This document shows, piece by piece, positions 20,813-31,243 of a DNA stretch of 64,000 bases. Positions within the stretch are counted from its first letter, which is position 1, and each line of letters starts with the position of its first letter. Below the pieces are notes generated by a model. That model ran no database searches and had not been told where the DNA came from. It saw only the letters and a list, made by a program, of their open reading frames with translations. Source of the DNA: Microtetraspora niveoalba (GTDB lineage Bacteria > Actinomycetota > Actinomycetes > Streptosporangiales > Streptosporangiaceae); assembly GCF_001570405.1 (NCBI RefSeq), contig NZ_BBYM01000038.1, forward strand, positions 16,914-80,913, read 5' to 3'. A program made the position numbers and the translations under genes.

Positions 20813-22507
20813 ATGAAGCGCATCACCGCCATCACCGGCGCCGCACTGCTGGCCGTCGGCGTCGCCGCCTGCTCCGGAGGCGGCGGCGCCACCGCCTCCG
20901 GGACCGACCCGGCCGGGCAGCCCGCCCAGACCGCCGCCGCCGGGTTCCAGGAGCAGCACAAGGGAGGCACGCTCCGCCTGCTCGCCAAGGCGGGCGACGG
21001 CACCCTCGACCCGCACATCAACTACAGCAACGGCAACTGGCAGGTCTTCCAGGCCCTCTACGACGGCCTGGTGTCGTTCCGCAAGGTCGGCGGCAAGGCG
21101 TCGTACGACATCGTCCCCGACCTCGCCGCGGAGATGCCGCAGGTCAGCGCGGACGGCAAGACGTACACGTTCAAGCTGCGCGAGGGCGTCGCGTTCGCCA
21201 CGGGCGACCCGGTCACGGTCGACGACGTCGTGGCGTCGTTCCGGCGGATCTTCCGGGTCTCCGGGCCGACGTCCGGCACCTTCTACTCGGGGATCGTCGG
21301 CGCCGCCGAGTGCGTGAAGAAGCCCGCGGGCTGCACCCTCGACAAGGGCGTCGTCGCGGACGCCGCGGCGAACACCGTCACGATCAACCTGGTCGCCGCC
21401 GACTCGGAGTTCCTGCAGAAGCTCGCGCTCCCGCACGCCGTCGTGCTGCCGAAGGGCACCCCCGACAAGGACCAGGGCACCACCCCGATCCCCGGCACCG
21501 GGCCGTACAAGGTGGAGTCCTACAACCCGAACAAGCTGATGAAGCTGGTCCGCAACCCGCACTTCAAGGAGTGGTCGCGGGACGCGCAGCCGCAGGGCTA
21601 CCCCGACGAGATCGACTACAGCTACGGCCTCACCCCCGAGGCCGCGGTCACCGCGGTGCAGAACGGCCAGGCCGACTGGATCTTCGACCCGCTGCCCGCC
21701 GACCGGCTCACCGAGATCGGCACCTCGTACGCCCAGCAGGCGCACGTGAACCCGCTGGCCGCCTTCTGGTACATCCCGGTCAACGTCAACCTCGCGCCGT
21801 TCGACAAGCCCGAGGCCCGGGAGGCGCTCCAGTGGGCGTTCGACAAGAACGCGCTGGTGAAGATGTTCGGCGGCGCGAACGTGGCGCAGCCGGCCTGCAC
21901 GATCCTGCCCCCGGCCTTCCCCGGCCACGCCGACTTCTGCGACTTCCCGCAGCAGGACCTGGCCAAGGCCAAGGAGCTGGTCCAGAAGTCCGGGACGGCC
22001 GGCCAGGAGGTCTCCGTCGTGGTCGCCGACGACGAGGTCAGCAAGCAGATCGGCGAGTACGTCCGCAGCGCCCTCACGCAGATCGGCTACCAGGCCAAGC
22101 TGAAGGTCATCTCCACCAACATCCACTTCACCTACATCCAGAACACGAAGAACAAGGTCCAGCTCAGCGTCTCCCAGTGGTACGCCGACTATCCCGCGGC
22201 CTCGAACTTCATCAACGTGCTGCTCTCGTGCGCCTCGTTCCGGGAGGGGAGCGACGCCAGCATCAACATCTCCGGCTTCTGCGACAAGGACGTGGACGCC
22301 AAGATCGCCGAGGCGATGAAGCTGGACCAGAGCGACACCGCCGCCTCCGGCAAGCTCTGGGGTGAGCTGGACCGCGAGCTCATGAAGCAGGGCCCGATCG
22401 TCCCGCTGTTCAACCCCAAGCAGATCGACTTCGTCTCCAAGAACGTCGGCAACTACCAGTTCCACGCGCAGTTCCACGCGCTGCTCGACCAGATGTGGGT
22501 CAAGTGA
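20813..22507 (+). CDS. peptide ABC transporter substrate-binding lipoprotein
   Basis: A 564-residue family 5 extracellular binding protein. The signal ends in the lipobox VGVAAC with Cys20 as lipid site. The mature part has GGTLRLLAKAGDGTLDPHIN, NWQVFQALYDGLVSF, PDLAAEMPQVSADGKTYTFK and GTGPYKVESYNPNKLMKLV, typical of DppA/OppA proteins. It captures peptides or similar compounds outside the membrane and passes them to the two permeases encoded next. ATG at 20813 lies 17 bp after the iminopeptidase stop; the stop overlaps the permease start. Confidence 0.92.
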   Translation: MKRITAITGAALLAVGVAACSGGGGATASGTDPAGQPAQTAAAGFQEQHKGGTLRLLAKAGDGTLDPHINYSNGNWQVFQALYDGLVSFRKVGGKASYDIVPDLAAEMPQVSADGKTYTFKLREGVAFATGDPVTVDDVVASFRRIFRVSGPTSGTFYSGIVGAAECVKKPAGCTLDKGVVADAAANTVTINLVAADSEFLQKLALPHAVVLPKGTPDKDQGTTPIPGTGPYKVESYNPNKLMKLVRNPHFKEWSRDAQPQGYPDEIDYSYGLTPEAAVTAVQNGQADWIFDPLPADRLTEIGTSYAQQAHVNPLAAFWYIPVNVNLAPFDKPEAREALQWAFDKNALVKMFGGANVAQPACTILPPAFPGHADFCDFPQQDLAKAKELVQKSGTAGQEVSVVVADDEVSKQIGEYVRSALTQIGYQAKLKVISTNIHFTYIQNTKNKVQLSVSQWYADYPAASNFINVLLSCASFREGSDASINISGFCDKDVDAKIAEAMKLDQSDTAASGKLWGELDRELMKQGPIVPLFNPKQIDFVSKNVGNYQFHAQFHALLDQMWVK

Positions 22508-23544
22508 CCGCCGCCGCCTCGACCGCGGCCCCCCAGCCGGCCGCGGAGCCGGCCCGGCCGTCCGCCGGGCCCTGGCGAAGGGCCCTCGGCCGGCTGCGGC
22601 GCAACCGCTCCGCCATGATCGCCGCGGTCGGGCTGCTGCTCATCGTGCTCGCCTGCGTGCTCGCGCCCCTCTACGCGAACACGATCGCGCACACCGACCC
22701 GTTCACGTCCAACGCCTCCGGCACCGCGATCGTGAACGGCGCGCGGGTGCCGGTGCTCGCCCAGAGCACGGAGGGCCTCGGCCTCGGCGTCACCCCGATC
22801 GGCCCGACCTGGGACCCGGGCGGGTACTTCCTCGGCGCGGACAGCCAGGGCCGCGACGTGATGGCCAGGCTCCTGTACGGCGGCCGCAACAGCCTGCTGA
22901 TCGGCCTGTCCTCGGCCGTGCTGTGCTGCGCGCTCGCCACCGTGCTCGGCGTGCTCGCCGGGTACTTCGGCGGCTGGATCGACGCGGTGCTGTCCCGCTT
23001 CTTCGACGTGATCTGGGCCTTCCCCGTCTACCTGCTGGCGATCTGCCTGTCGGTGGTGCTGCTCACCAGCGGGCTGCACCTCGGCCCGATCCACATCGAC
23101 GCGGGCAGCCTCGCCCTCCCCGTCGTGATCATCGCGCTGATCTACGTGCCGTACGTGGCCCGGCCGCTCCGCGGCCAGGTGATGGCGCTGCGGAACAAGG
23201 AGTTCCTGCACGCCGCCGTCGGCCTCGGCGCGTCCGATCTGCGGATCATGCGGCGCGAGGTGCTGCCGAACGTGCTGCCCACGGTCGTGGTCTTCCTGCC
23301 GCTGATGACCGCGCTGAACATGCTGACGGAGTCGGCCCTGTCGTTCCTGTCGGTCGGCGTGCAGTCGCCGGACGCGAGCTGGGGGACGATCATCAACGAC
23401 GGCCTCGCCCTGCTCTACACCCGCCCCGCGATCACGATCGCGGCCGGCCTGTGCGTCGGACTCACCGCCGTCGCGCTCAACGTCCTCGGCGACGGCGTGC
23501 GCGACGCGCTCGACCCGAACGCCCGGCTGCGGGGAGGCGTCTGA
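22504..23544 (+). CDS. peptide ABC transporter permease, DppC type
   Basis: A 346-residue membrane protein. A long N-terminal tail rich in Ala and Pro precedes RLRRNRSAMIAAVGLLLIVL, and a large external loop follows. The inner-membrane core has SLLIGLSSAVLCCALATVL and the EAA loop GLGASDLRIMRREVLPNVLP, which contacts the ATPases. The GTG start overlaps the preceding TGA (GTGA). Order and content fit a Dpp/Opp-type importer. Confidence 0.9.
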   Translation: MTAAASTAAPQPAAEPARPSAGPWRRALGRLRRNRSAMIAAVGLLLIVLACVLAPLYANTIAHTDPFTSNASGTAIVNGARVPVLAQSTEGLGLGVTPIGPTWDPGGYFLGADSQGRDVMARLLYGGRNSLLIGLSSAVLCCALATVLGVLAGYFGGWIDAVLSRFFDVIWAFPVYLLAICLSVVLLTSGLHLGPIHIDAGSLALPVVIIALIYVPYVARPLRGQVMALRNKEFLHAAVGLGASDLRIMRREVLPNVLPTVVVFLPLMTALNMLTESALSFLSVGVQSPDASWGTIINDGLALLYTRPAITIAAGLCVGLTAVALNVLGDGVRDALDPNARLRGGV

Positions 23545-24512
23545 TGGCCGGCTACATCCTGCGCCGGTTCGGCGCCGCCGTGCTCGTGCTGTTCGCGATC
23601 AGTGTGCTGGTCTTCCTCATCTTCTTCGCCACCCCCGGCGTGGACCCGGCCGCCCGCATCGCGGGCAAGAACGCCGACCCGGCCACGCTGGCCCAGGTGC
23701 GGGCGTCGTTCGGGTTCGACAAGCCGCTGCCCGTGCAGTACGCGCTGATGATGAAGCACCTGTTCATCTCGCACGACCTGACCTCGTTCGTGAACCGGGG
23801 CACGCTGGTGATCCCGCAGATCGTCGAGGCGGTCCCGGTCACGCTCTCGCTCGTCGTGGGCGCGGCGGTGATCTGGATGGTCCTGGGCGTCGGCATGGGC
23901 ACCCTCGCCGGCGCCATGCGCGGCACCCTGGTCGACCCGCTGGTCATGCTGCTCGGCGTCTTCGGCGTCTCGCTCCCGGTCTACTGGCTGGGCGAGGTCG
24001 TCAACCTGGTCACCCAGAAGGAGCTGCACGACTCGGTCTTCTCCTGGGTGCCGCCGCTCGGCTACGCGCCGCTGTCCGAGGGCGTCGGCCAGTGGGCGCT
24101 GCACCTGCTCTTCCCCTGGCTCACGCTGGCCCTGCTGTACGCCGGGATCTACGCCCGGCTGCTGCGCGGCGAGCTGATCAACGCGCTGAACGAGGACTAC
24201 GTCCGCACGGCCCGGGCCAAGGGCCTGTCGGAGCGGCGCATCCTGGTCAAGCACGCGCTGCGCTGCTCGCTGATCCCGATCGTGTCGCTGTTCGGCCTGG
24301 ACTTCGGGGCGCTGGTCGGCGGCGCGGCGCTGCTGACCGAGGTGGTCTTCGGCCTGCCGGGCGTCGGCAAGCTCACCTACCAGGCGCTGCAGAACCTCGA
24401 CCTGCCCGTGATCATGGGCACGGTCCTGTACGCCGCCTTCTTCGTCGTGCTGGCCAACGCCGTGGTGGACGTCCTGTACGCCCGGCTCGACCCGAGGGTG
24501 CGCCGTGCCTGA
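23544..24512 (+). CDS. peptide ABC transporter permease, DppB type
   Basis: A 322-residue permease beginning GYILRRFGAAVLVLFAISVL, the usual DppB first helix. The FGFDKPLPVQYALMMKHLF segment and the EAA loop YVRTARAKGLSERRILVKHA follow, with a final helix before RLDPRVRRA. The ATG overlaps the preceding stop by one base. With the DppC-type partner it forms the transmembrane channel. Confidence 0.9.
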   Translation: MAGYILRRFGAAVLVLFAISVLVFLIFFATPGVDPAARIAGKNADPATLAQVRASFGFDKPLPVQYALMMKHLFISHDLTSFVNRGTLVIPQIVEAVPVTLSLVVGAAVIWMVLGVGMGTLAGAMRGTLVDPLVMLLGVFGVSLPVYWLGEVVNLVTQKELHDSVFSWVPPLGYAPLSEGVGQWALHLLFPWLTLALLYAGIYARLLRGELINALNEDYVRTARAKGLSERRILVKHALRCSLIPIVSLFGLDFGALVGGAALLTEVVFGLPGVGKLTYQALQNLDLPVIMGTVLYAAFFVVLANAVVDVLYARLDPRVRRA

Positions 24513-25457
24513 ACCGCTGCTTGAGGTCAGTGACCTGAGGATCCGCTTCGGCGGCTTCACCGCCGTCGACGGGCTGTCCTTCTCCGTACGGCCCGGCGAG
24601 GTGCTGGGCGTGGTGGGGGAATCGGGCTCGGGCAAGAGTGTGTCGATGCTCGGCGTGCTCGGCCTGATCCGCACCCCGGGCGCCGAGATCTCGGGGAAAG
24701 TCGTCTTCCGCGGCCGTGACCTGCTCGCGCTGAAGAACGCCGAGATGCGGGCCGTACGGGGACGCGAGATCGCGATGATCTTCCAGGACCCGATGACCGC
24801 GCTCACCCCCGTGTACACGATCGGCTGGCAGATCGCCGAGCAGATCCGCGCGCACGAGAAGATCTCCAAACGCGCCGCCCGCGACCGCGCCGTCGCGCTG
24901 CTCGGCGAGGTCGGCATCCCGTCGCCCGAGCAGCGGGTGGACTCCTACCCGCACGAGTTCTCCGGCGGCATGCGGCAGCGGGCCGTCATCGCGATGGCGC
25001 TGTCCTGCAACCCCGCGCTGCTCATCGCCGACGAGCCGACCACCGCCCTCGACGTCACCACGCAGGCGCAGATCCTCGACCTCATGCGCCGCCTGCGCGC
25101 CGACCACGGCTCCGCGGTCGTGATGATCACCCACGACATGGGCGTGGTGTCGGAGATCGCCGACGAGGTCCTGGTCATGTACGGCGGGCGGGCCGTCGAG
25201 CGCGGCAGCCGGCGCCAGGTCTTCCACACCCCGCGCCACCCGTACACGTGGGGGCTGCTCGACTCGGTGCCGCGCGTGCGCGGCGCCCGGGCCCGCCGCC
25301 TGCCCACCATCCCCGGCACGCCGGGCGCCGCCGGGCGGGGCTGCCCGTTCGCCGACCGCTGCGCGCACAGCTTCGCCGCGTGCGCCGAGGTCCCGCCGCT
25401 GACCGGCGAGTCCGGCCACCTCGACGCCTGCTGGCTGCCAGAAGAGAAGAGGACGCG

Positions 25458-25461
<4 letters not shown>
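24505..25461 (+). CDS. peptide ABC transporter ATP-binding protein, DppD type
   Basis: A 318-residue ATPase. Walker A is [10 protein letters not shown], the Q loop [16 protein letters not shown], the signature [16 protein letters not shown], and Walker [17 protein letters not shown]. The C-terminal Cys-rich motif [19 protein letters not shown] is typical of Opp/Dpp ATPases, which can carry an iron-sulfur cluster there. GTG at 24505 overlaps the permease end by 8 bp. Confidence 0.92.
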
Positions 25462-26426
<965 letters not shown>

Positions 26427-26451
26427 CCCCGGCGCCCCGATGAACCGAGGC

Positions 26452-26478
26452 CGGTGATCGGTGACCAGCCGATCACCG
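26452..26478 (+). terminator. hairpin terminator after the peptide transporter operon
   Basis: Perfect 10-bp arms CGGTGATCGG/CCGATCACCG with a 7-nt loop, 25 bp after the last ATPase gene. Confidence 0.6.
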
Positions 26479-26573
26479 CCACAGCGCGCCATCCGGATCG
26501 GGCGCGGCTCACGTCCACGCTCTCGCCACGGCAAACTCGAAAATCTTACTTTTGGTGACGATATATTTACGCG

Positions 26574-27137
26574 GTGCTCACTGCCTATGTCGACGAGAGC
26601 CTTCGTCGTCGCCCTCATGACGACAGCGTCTACGCGATGGCTGCTGTGGTCATGGACGCTGCCGACTGCGAGGACGTTCGCGTGGACCTGGAGTCGCTGC
26701 GTCTCGGTAAGAGTCCCCGCCTGCATTGGAGGGATGAATCCCCCACCCGGCAACTCGCCATCGCCGAACGGATTGCAGACATGCCGATACGCGGAATTGT
26801 CACGGTGTATCTCCATGGCGGAGAGGTCCGGACGGAGCGGGCGCGTCGCCGCTGCCTGGAGCGGCTGCTCATCGAGGTCGACAAGGCCGGCGTCGCGGCG
26901 GTGTCCATTGAGAGCCGCACCCCCGAGCAAGACCATCTCGATCGGGGGTTGCTGACCGGGCTGCGCAAGGCGCGCGTTCTGCCGAAGAGCCTGACGGTGC
27001 GATGGCAGCCGTCGGCGAGTGAGCCGCTTCTCTGGGCCGCGGATGCCGTCGTCGGCGCCACAACCTGGTGGTTGGACGGCCAAACGCGTTACTACGACCT
27101 TCTCTGCGAACGGGTCCACATGATCTGTCTCGAGTGA
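26574..27137 (+). CDS. DUF3800-like hypothetical protein
   Basis: A 187-residue protein starting LTAYVDESLRRRPHDDSV, then YAMAAVVMDA, a DExE-like first strand that recalls DUF3800 proteins with an RNase H-like fold. Later segments PRLHWRDESPTRQ, RARRRCLERLLIEVDKAGV and EPLLWAADAVVGA match a family widespread in actinomycetes whose function is unknown. The conserved acidic residues suggest a metal-dependent enzyme, but none has been shown. The start is GTG at 26574 in an AT-rich context without a good ribosome binding site. A hairpin follows the stop. The gene stands alone. Confidence 0.65.
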   Translation: MLTAYVDESLRRRPHDDSVYAMAAVVMDAADCEDVRVDLESLRLGKSPRLHWRDESPTRQLAIAERIADMPIRGIVTVYLHGGEVRTERARRRCLERLLIEVDKAGVAAVSIESRTPEQDHLDRGLLTGLRKARVLPKSLTVRWQPSASEPLLWAADAVVGATTWWLDGQTRYYDLLCERVHMICLE

Positions 27138-27151
27138 CGCCCACAACGCGA

Positions 27152-27187
27152 AGGCCGGACGCCCGATTCCATCGGGAGGCCCGGCCT
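27152..27187 (+). terminator. hairpin after the DUF3800-like gene
   Basis: Outer arms AGGCCGG/CCGGCCT and inner arms CCCGAT/ATCGGG make a long interrupted stem, 14 bp after the stop. Confidence 0.55.
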
Positions 27188-27389
27188 CACTTCCCCATCC
27201 CAGAGGATGCGGCGTGTTCAGTTTGCCTCACCGATAGTGCTCAGGCAAGCGCGTTGACCACGGAGAGCCATCGAGCTTGCCGTACTCGTTGACCTTGGAT
27301 CGGCTTCGTCCACCATGACCCCGAGGCCCGGTGGGCCGGACGTCCCCCGGCCCACCGGCGAGTCACGATGGTCGGCGAAGCCGGGGAGC

Positions 27390-28784
27390 TCAGGCGGGGG
27401 TGAGCGCTCCGGAGGGGCGGTCGCCGGCCGGGGAGCCCCCGTCGCCGTCGCCGCCGCTGCGGCCGGTGCCCGGCCCGGAGTCCTCGTCCAGCAGGGTCGT
27501 CTCGTCGAACGGGGCCTCGCCGGACAACACCCGCGCCGCCCGCTCGCGGTCGAAGTCGCCGGTCCAGGTGCCGATCAGCACGGTGGCCACCGCGTTGCCC
27601 GCGAAGTTGGTCAGCGCCCGCGCCTCCGACATGAAGCGGTCGATGCCGACGATCAGGCCGACGCCGTCGACCAGGTCGGGCCGGTGTGACTGGAGCCCGC
27701 CCGCCAGCGTGGCCAGGCCAGCGCCGGTGACGCCCGCCGCGCCCTTCGACGCGATGATCATGAAGACCAGCAGCGAGATCTGCTCGCCCAGCGACAGCGG
27801 CGCCCCGGTGGCGCTCGCCACGAACAGCGTGGCCATGGTGAGGTAGATGGCGGTCCCGTCGAGGTTGAACGAGTACCCGGTCGGGACGGTGATGCCGACC
27901 ACCGGGCGGGCCACTCCGAGATGCTCCATCTTGGCGATCAGGCGGGGCAGCGCCGACTCCGACGACGACGTCGAGAGGATGAGCAGGAACTCCCGGCCCA
28001 GATACCGCAGCAGCGTCAGGATGTTGACCTGGGCGACCACCCAGAGCAGCGGCCCCAGCACGACGAACACGAACAGTACGCAGGTCGCGTAGAAGCCGGT
28101 CATGATGACGGCGAGGCTGGTCAGCGCGTCCACGCCGGTGGCCCCGACGACCGCCGCCATCGCGCCGAAGGCGCCCACCGGAGCGGCCCACATGATCATG
28201 GCGAGGATGCGGAAGACCAGCCGCTGGATGTGCCCGATCCCGGCCAGGATCGGCGCCGCCCTGCCGCCCATCGCCTGCAGCGCGAAGCCCGCGAGCAGCG
28301 CGACCAGCAGCGTCTGCAGCACCTCGCCCTCGGTGAACGCCGACACGAGCGTGGTCGGGATGATCCCCAGGAGGAACGACGTCGTGTCGCTCTCGCCGCC
28401 CTTGGCCGCCTCGGTCTCGGCGGCCTTGCGCAGATCGTCGGTCAGCGCGAGGCCCTCGCCCGGGTGCAGCAGGTTGCCGACGAGCAGGCCGATCGCCAGC
28501 GCCACGGTGGACATGACCAGGAAATAGCCGACGGCGAGCCCGCCGACCTTGCCGACCCGCGCCGCCTGGGCCACCGACCCGACGCCGAGCACGATCGTGC
28601 AGAAGATGATGGGGCTGATCATCATCTTGATCAGGCCCACGAAGGCCGTGCCGAGCGGTTTCAGCTCCTTGCCCAGCTCCGGCGCGAGGAGCCCGACGGT
28701 GATCCCGGCGAGCACGGCGACGATGACGGCGAGATACAGGTACCGGGTGCGGTCCCGGCTCGCCCGAGGCGCGGATGCGGCCAC
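27390..28784 (-). CDS. dicarboxylate/amino acid:cation symporter (DAACS family)
   Basis: A 464-residue DctA/GltP-type transporter that couples cation influx to uptake of C4-dicarboxylates or glutamate/aspartate. Hallmarks are LKPLGTAFVGLIKMMISPII, the serine-rich hairpin LILSTSSSESALPRLI, VGITVPTGYSFNLDGTAIYL and the last helix region IDRFMSEARALTNFAGNAVA. The GTG at 28784 is chosen because AAGGGGG precedes it; an ATG further upstream would run into the divergent promoter. The C-terminal tail is rich in Gly, Asp and Ser. It is divergent from a CitA/CitB-like two-component system that likely controls it. Confidence 0.9.
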   Translation of the reverse strand: MAASAPRASRDRTRYLYLAVIVAVLAGITVGLLAPELGKELKPLGTAFVGLIKMMISPIIFCTIVLGVGSVAQAARVGKVGGLAVGYFLVMSTVALAIGLLVGNLLHPGEGLALTDDLRKAAETEAAKGGESDTTSFLLGIIPTTLVSAFTEGEVLQTLLVALLAGFALQAMGGRAAPILAGIGHIQRLVFRILAMIMWAAPVGAFGAMAAVVGATGVDALTSLAVIMTGFYATCVLFVFVVLGPLLWVVAQVNILTLLRYLGREFLLILSTSSSESALPRLIAKMEHLGVARPVVGITVPTGYSFNLDGTAIYLTMATLFVASATGAPLSLGEQISLLVFMIIASKGAAGVTGAGLATLAGGLQSHRPDLVDGVGLIVGIDRFMSEARALTNFAGNAVATVLIGTWTGDFDRERAARVLSGEAPFDETTLLDEDSGPGTGRSGGDGDGGSPAGDRPSGALTPA

Positions 28785-28836
28785 GCGACCCCCTTGTACG
28801 GAAGGACTTTCGACGGCGTGACTATGCGCCGGGGGT

Positions 28837-28850
28837 GTGACCTCGGTCAC
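28837..28850. promoter_or_regulatory. dyad GTGACC-TC-GGTCAC upstream of the symporter
   Basis: A 14-bp inverted repeat in the divergent region between the symporter and sensor kinase genes. Together with the dyad at 28862-28879 it is a candidate response-regulator or catabolite-control site. Confidence 0.4.
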
Positions 28851-28861
28851 TATTGCGTACA

Positions 28862-28879
28862 TTTCGTTCATCAACGAAA
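28862..28879. promoter_or_regulatory. dyad TTTCGTT-N4-AACGAAA between symporter and sensor kinase
   Basis: Perfect 7-bp arms with a CATC centre, 26 bp before the sensor kinase ATG and about 78 bp before the symporter start. It is a good candidate for binding by the response regulator at 30492-31175. Confidence 0.5.
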
Positions 28880-28905
28880 CGACCGCACGGAGTGAGACCG
28901 GGAAG

Positions 28906-30495
28906 ATGACGAGGACGTCGCCCCTCAGACGGTGGAGCCTCGCCAGGCAGATGTTGCTGCTCCAGACCGTGGTCGTCGGGGTCACGGTCGCCGCGGGCAC
29001 CGCCTTCGCGTTCGCCCACACCCGCGACCTGCTCACCGACGACGCGACGCGGGTCGCCGGCTCCGTCGCCATCAGCGTCGCCGACTCGCCGTCCGTCCTG
29101 TCCGCCGTCGGCGACCCCGACCCCACCGCGACCCTCCAGCCGTACGCCGAGCGGGTCAGGCGGGAGGCCGGCGTCGACTTCATCACGATCATGGACACGT
29201 CCGGTCGCCGCTACACGCACCCCAACCCCGGCCAGATCGGCGGCACCTTCCTCGGCACCATCGGCCCCGCCGTGGCCGGCCGCACGTTCACCGAGACCTA
29301 CACCGGCACGCTCGGCCCCTCCGTCCGCGCCGTCACACCCGTGCGGGACGGCCGGGGCGAGGTGCGCGCCCTGGTCAGCGCCGGGATCACGCTCGACAAG
29401 ATCAGCGACCGCCTGCGCGACCAGCTCGCCGTTGCGGGGCTGACCGTCCTGCTCGGCATGACCGTCGGCGGGGCGGGGACCGCCCTCGTGGGCGCCCGGC
29501 TGCGCCGGCAGACCCGCGGGCTCGCCTCCGACGAGCTGGGCCGCATCTACGAGCACCACACCGCGATCCTGCACGCCGTACGCGAGGGGCTGCTCCTCGT
29601 CGACGACGAGCGCAGGCTGACGTTGTGCAACGACGGCGCGCGGGCGCTGCTGGGCCTGCCCGCCGACGCCGAGGGCCGTGAGGTGACCGAGTTGGGCCTG
29701 GACCCGGAGTTCACCGAGATGCTGCGCTCGGGGGAGCGCCGCACCGACGAGATCCACCTGACCCGTGACCGGGTCATCGTGGTGAACGCCGCCCCCGCGC
29801 GGTCCGGGCGCAGGTCGTTCGGCCTGGTCGTCACCCTGCGCGACCACACCGAGCTCCAGGCGCTCAGCGGCCAGCTCGACGCGGTGCGCGGCTTCGCCGA
29901 GTCGCTGCGTTCGGCCGCGCACGAGTCGGCGAACCGGCTGCACACCGTGGTCGCGCTGGTCGAGCTGGGCCGGGCCGAGCAGGCCGTCGAGTTCGCCACC
30001 GCGGAGATGCGCGACGCCCAGCAGTTCGCCGACCGGGTCGTCGGGTCCGTACGGGAGCCCGTGCTCGCGGCCCTCCTGCTCGGCAAGACGGCCGAGGCCG
30101 CCGAACGCGGCGTCGAGCTGGCCATCGCACCGGACAGCGAGCTGGACGACCTCGGCCTGGACGGCCGCGATCTGGTGACCATCCTCGGCAACCTGATCGA
30201 CAACGCCGTGGAGGCGGCCGTGACCGGAGCCCCGCCCGCCCGCGTACGGGTGAGCCTGACCATGGACGGGGGCGGCTGCGTCCTGCGCGTCGCCGACTCC
30301 GGCCCCGGCCTCGGCGATCACGAGGTGGCCGCGGCGTTCCGGCGCGGCTGGACGACCAAGGGCGACGGGCGCGGCCTCGGCCTCGCCATGGTCGGCCAGG
30401 CCGTACGCCGTCTCGGCGGCACGATCGACGTCTCCCGCGACGGCGGAGCCGTCTTCACCGTACGGCTCCCGCCCCGGAAGGGGGACGACACGTGA
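28906..30495 (+). CDS. sensor histidine kinase, CitA/DcuS-like
   Basis: A 529-residue membrane sensor. A first helix (MLLLQTVVVGVTVAAGTAFA) and a second (LAVAGLTVLLGMTVGGAGTA) enclose a periplasmic PAS-like domain with GVDFITIMDTSGRRYTHPNP and GTFTET-type strands, as in citrate/fumarate sensors. A cytoplasmic PAS follows (VREGLLLVDDERRLTLCNDG). The H-box is AHESANRLHTV with His339 as phosphate acceptor, and the ATPase has the N-box LGNLIDNAVEAA plus DSGPGLG and GRGLGLAMVGQ. It overlaps the response regulator gene by 4 bp. The divergent dicarboxylate symporter suggests a C4-dicarboxylate or related acid as signal. Confidence 0.9.
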   Translation: MTRTSPLRRWSLARQMLLLQTVVVGVTVAAGTAFAFAHTRDLLTDDATRVAGSVAISVADSPSVLSAVGDPDPTATLQPYAERVRREAGVDFITIMDTSGRRYTHPNPGQIGGTFLGTIGPAVAGRTFTETYTGTLGPSVRAVTPVRDGRGEVRALVSAGITLDKISDRLRDQLAVAGLTVLLGMTVGGAGTALVGARLRRQTRGLASDELGRIYEHHTAILHAVREGLLLVDDERRLTLCNDGARALLGLPADAEGREVTELGLDPEFTEMLRSGERRTDEIHLTRDRVIVVNAAPARSGRRSFGLVVTLRDHTELQALSGQLDAVRGFAESLRSAAHESANRLHTVVALVELGRAEQAVEFATAEMRDAQQFADRVVGSVREPVLAALLLGKTAEAAERGVELAIAPDSELDDLGLDGRDLVTILGNLIDNAVEAAVTGAPPARVRVSLTMDGGGCVLRVADSGPGLGDHEVAAAFRRGWTTKGDGRGLGLAMVGQAVRRLGGTIDVSRDGGAVFTVRLPPRKGDDT

Positions 30496-31175
30496 TCTCC
30501 GTGCTGGTCGTCGAGGACGAGGAGGTCGCCGCCGAGGCGAACCGCCTCTACGTGGAACGGCTGCCGGGCTTCCGGGTCGCGGGTGTGGCCCGTTCCGGAG
30601 GGGAGACGCTGCGGTTCCTCCGCCGCGAGCGTGTGGACCTGCTGCTGCTCGACCTGCACCTGCCCGACATGCACGGCCTGGAGGTCTGCCGGCTGCTCCG
30701 CGCCGCCGGGATCTCCTGCGACGTCGTGGCCGTGACCTCGGCCAGGGACCTGTCCGTGGTCAGGTCGGCCGTCTCGATCGGCGTCGTGCAGTACCTGCTC
30801 AAGCCGTTCACGTTCGCGCTGCTGCGCGAGAAGCTCCAGCAGTACGCGCGGTTCCGCTCCTCGGTCGAGGGAGGCGGTGAGGTGAGCGCGCAGAGCGAGG
30901 TCGATCGCGCGCTGGCCACACTGCGGGGCGCCGCACGGTCCGCGCTCCCCAAGGGGATGTCCCAGGCGACCCTGGAGGCGGTCGCGGGCCAGCTCAGGAA
31001 GGCGCGTGCCGGGTTGTCGGCGAACGCCGTCGGCGAGGCGATCGGCGTCTCCCGGGTGACCGCCCGCCGCTACCTGGAGCACCTGACCGAGACCGGGGCC
31101 GTGCGGCGCGTCCCGCAGTACGGAGGAGTGGGACGCCCCGAGTGGCTCTACCGCCTGACCACCTCCACGTCCTGA
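30492..31175 (+). CDS. response regulator, CitB/DcuR family
   Basis: A 227-residue regulator. The receiver domain begins ISVLVVEDEEVAAEANRLY with phospho-acceptor Asp54 in LLLLDLHLPDMHG and Lys104 in YLLKPFTF. The C-terminal HTH has LSANAVGEAIGVSRVTARRY and LEHLTETGAVRRV, the CitB/DctR pattern. The GTG start overlaps the kinase stop. It likely activates the divergent symporter gene on sensing a dicarboxylate. A decayed fragment of a close relative of this gene lies near 41.1 kb. Confidence 0.92.
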   Translation: MISVLVVEDEEVAAEANRLYVERLPGFRVAGVARSGGETLRFLRRERVDLLLLDLHLPDMHGLEVCRLLRAAGISCDVVAVTSARDLSVVRSAVSIGVVQYLLKPFTFALLREKLQQYARFRSSVEGGGEVSAQSEVDRALATLRGAARSALPKGMSQATLEAVAGQLRKARAGLSANAVGEAIGVSRVTARRYLEHLTETGAVRRVPQYGGVGRPEWLYRLTTSTS

Positions 31176-31243
31176 ATGGCCGAGGCCCTGGTCACGGGTG
31201 CCGCCCGCGCTCCCCGGATCGGCTCCGCCGTACGACGTGCAGG

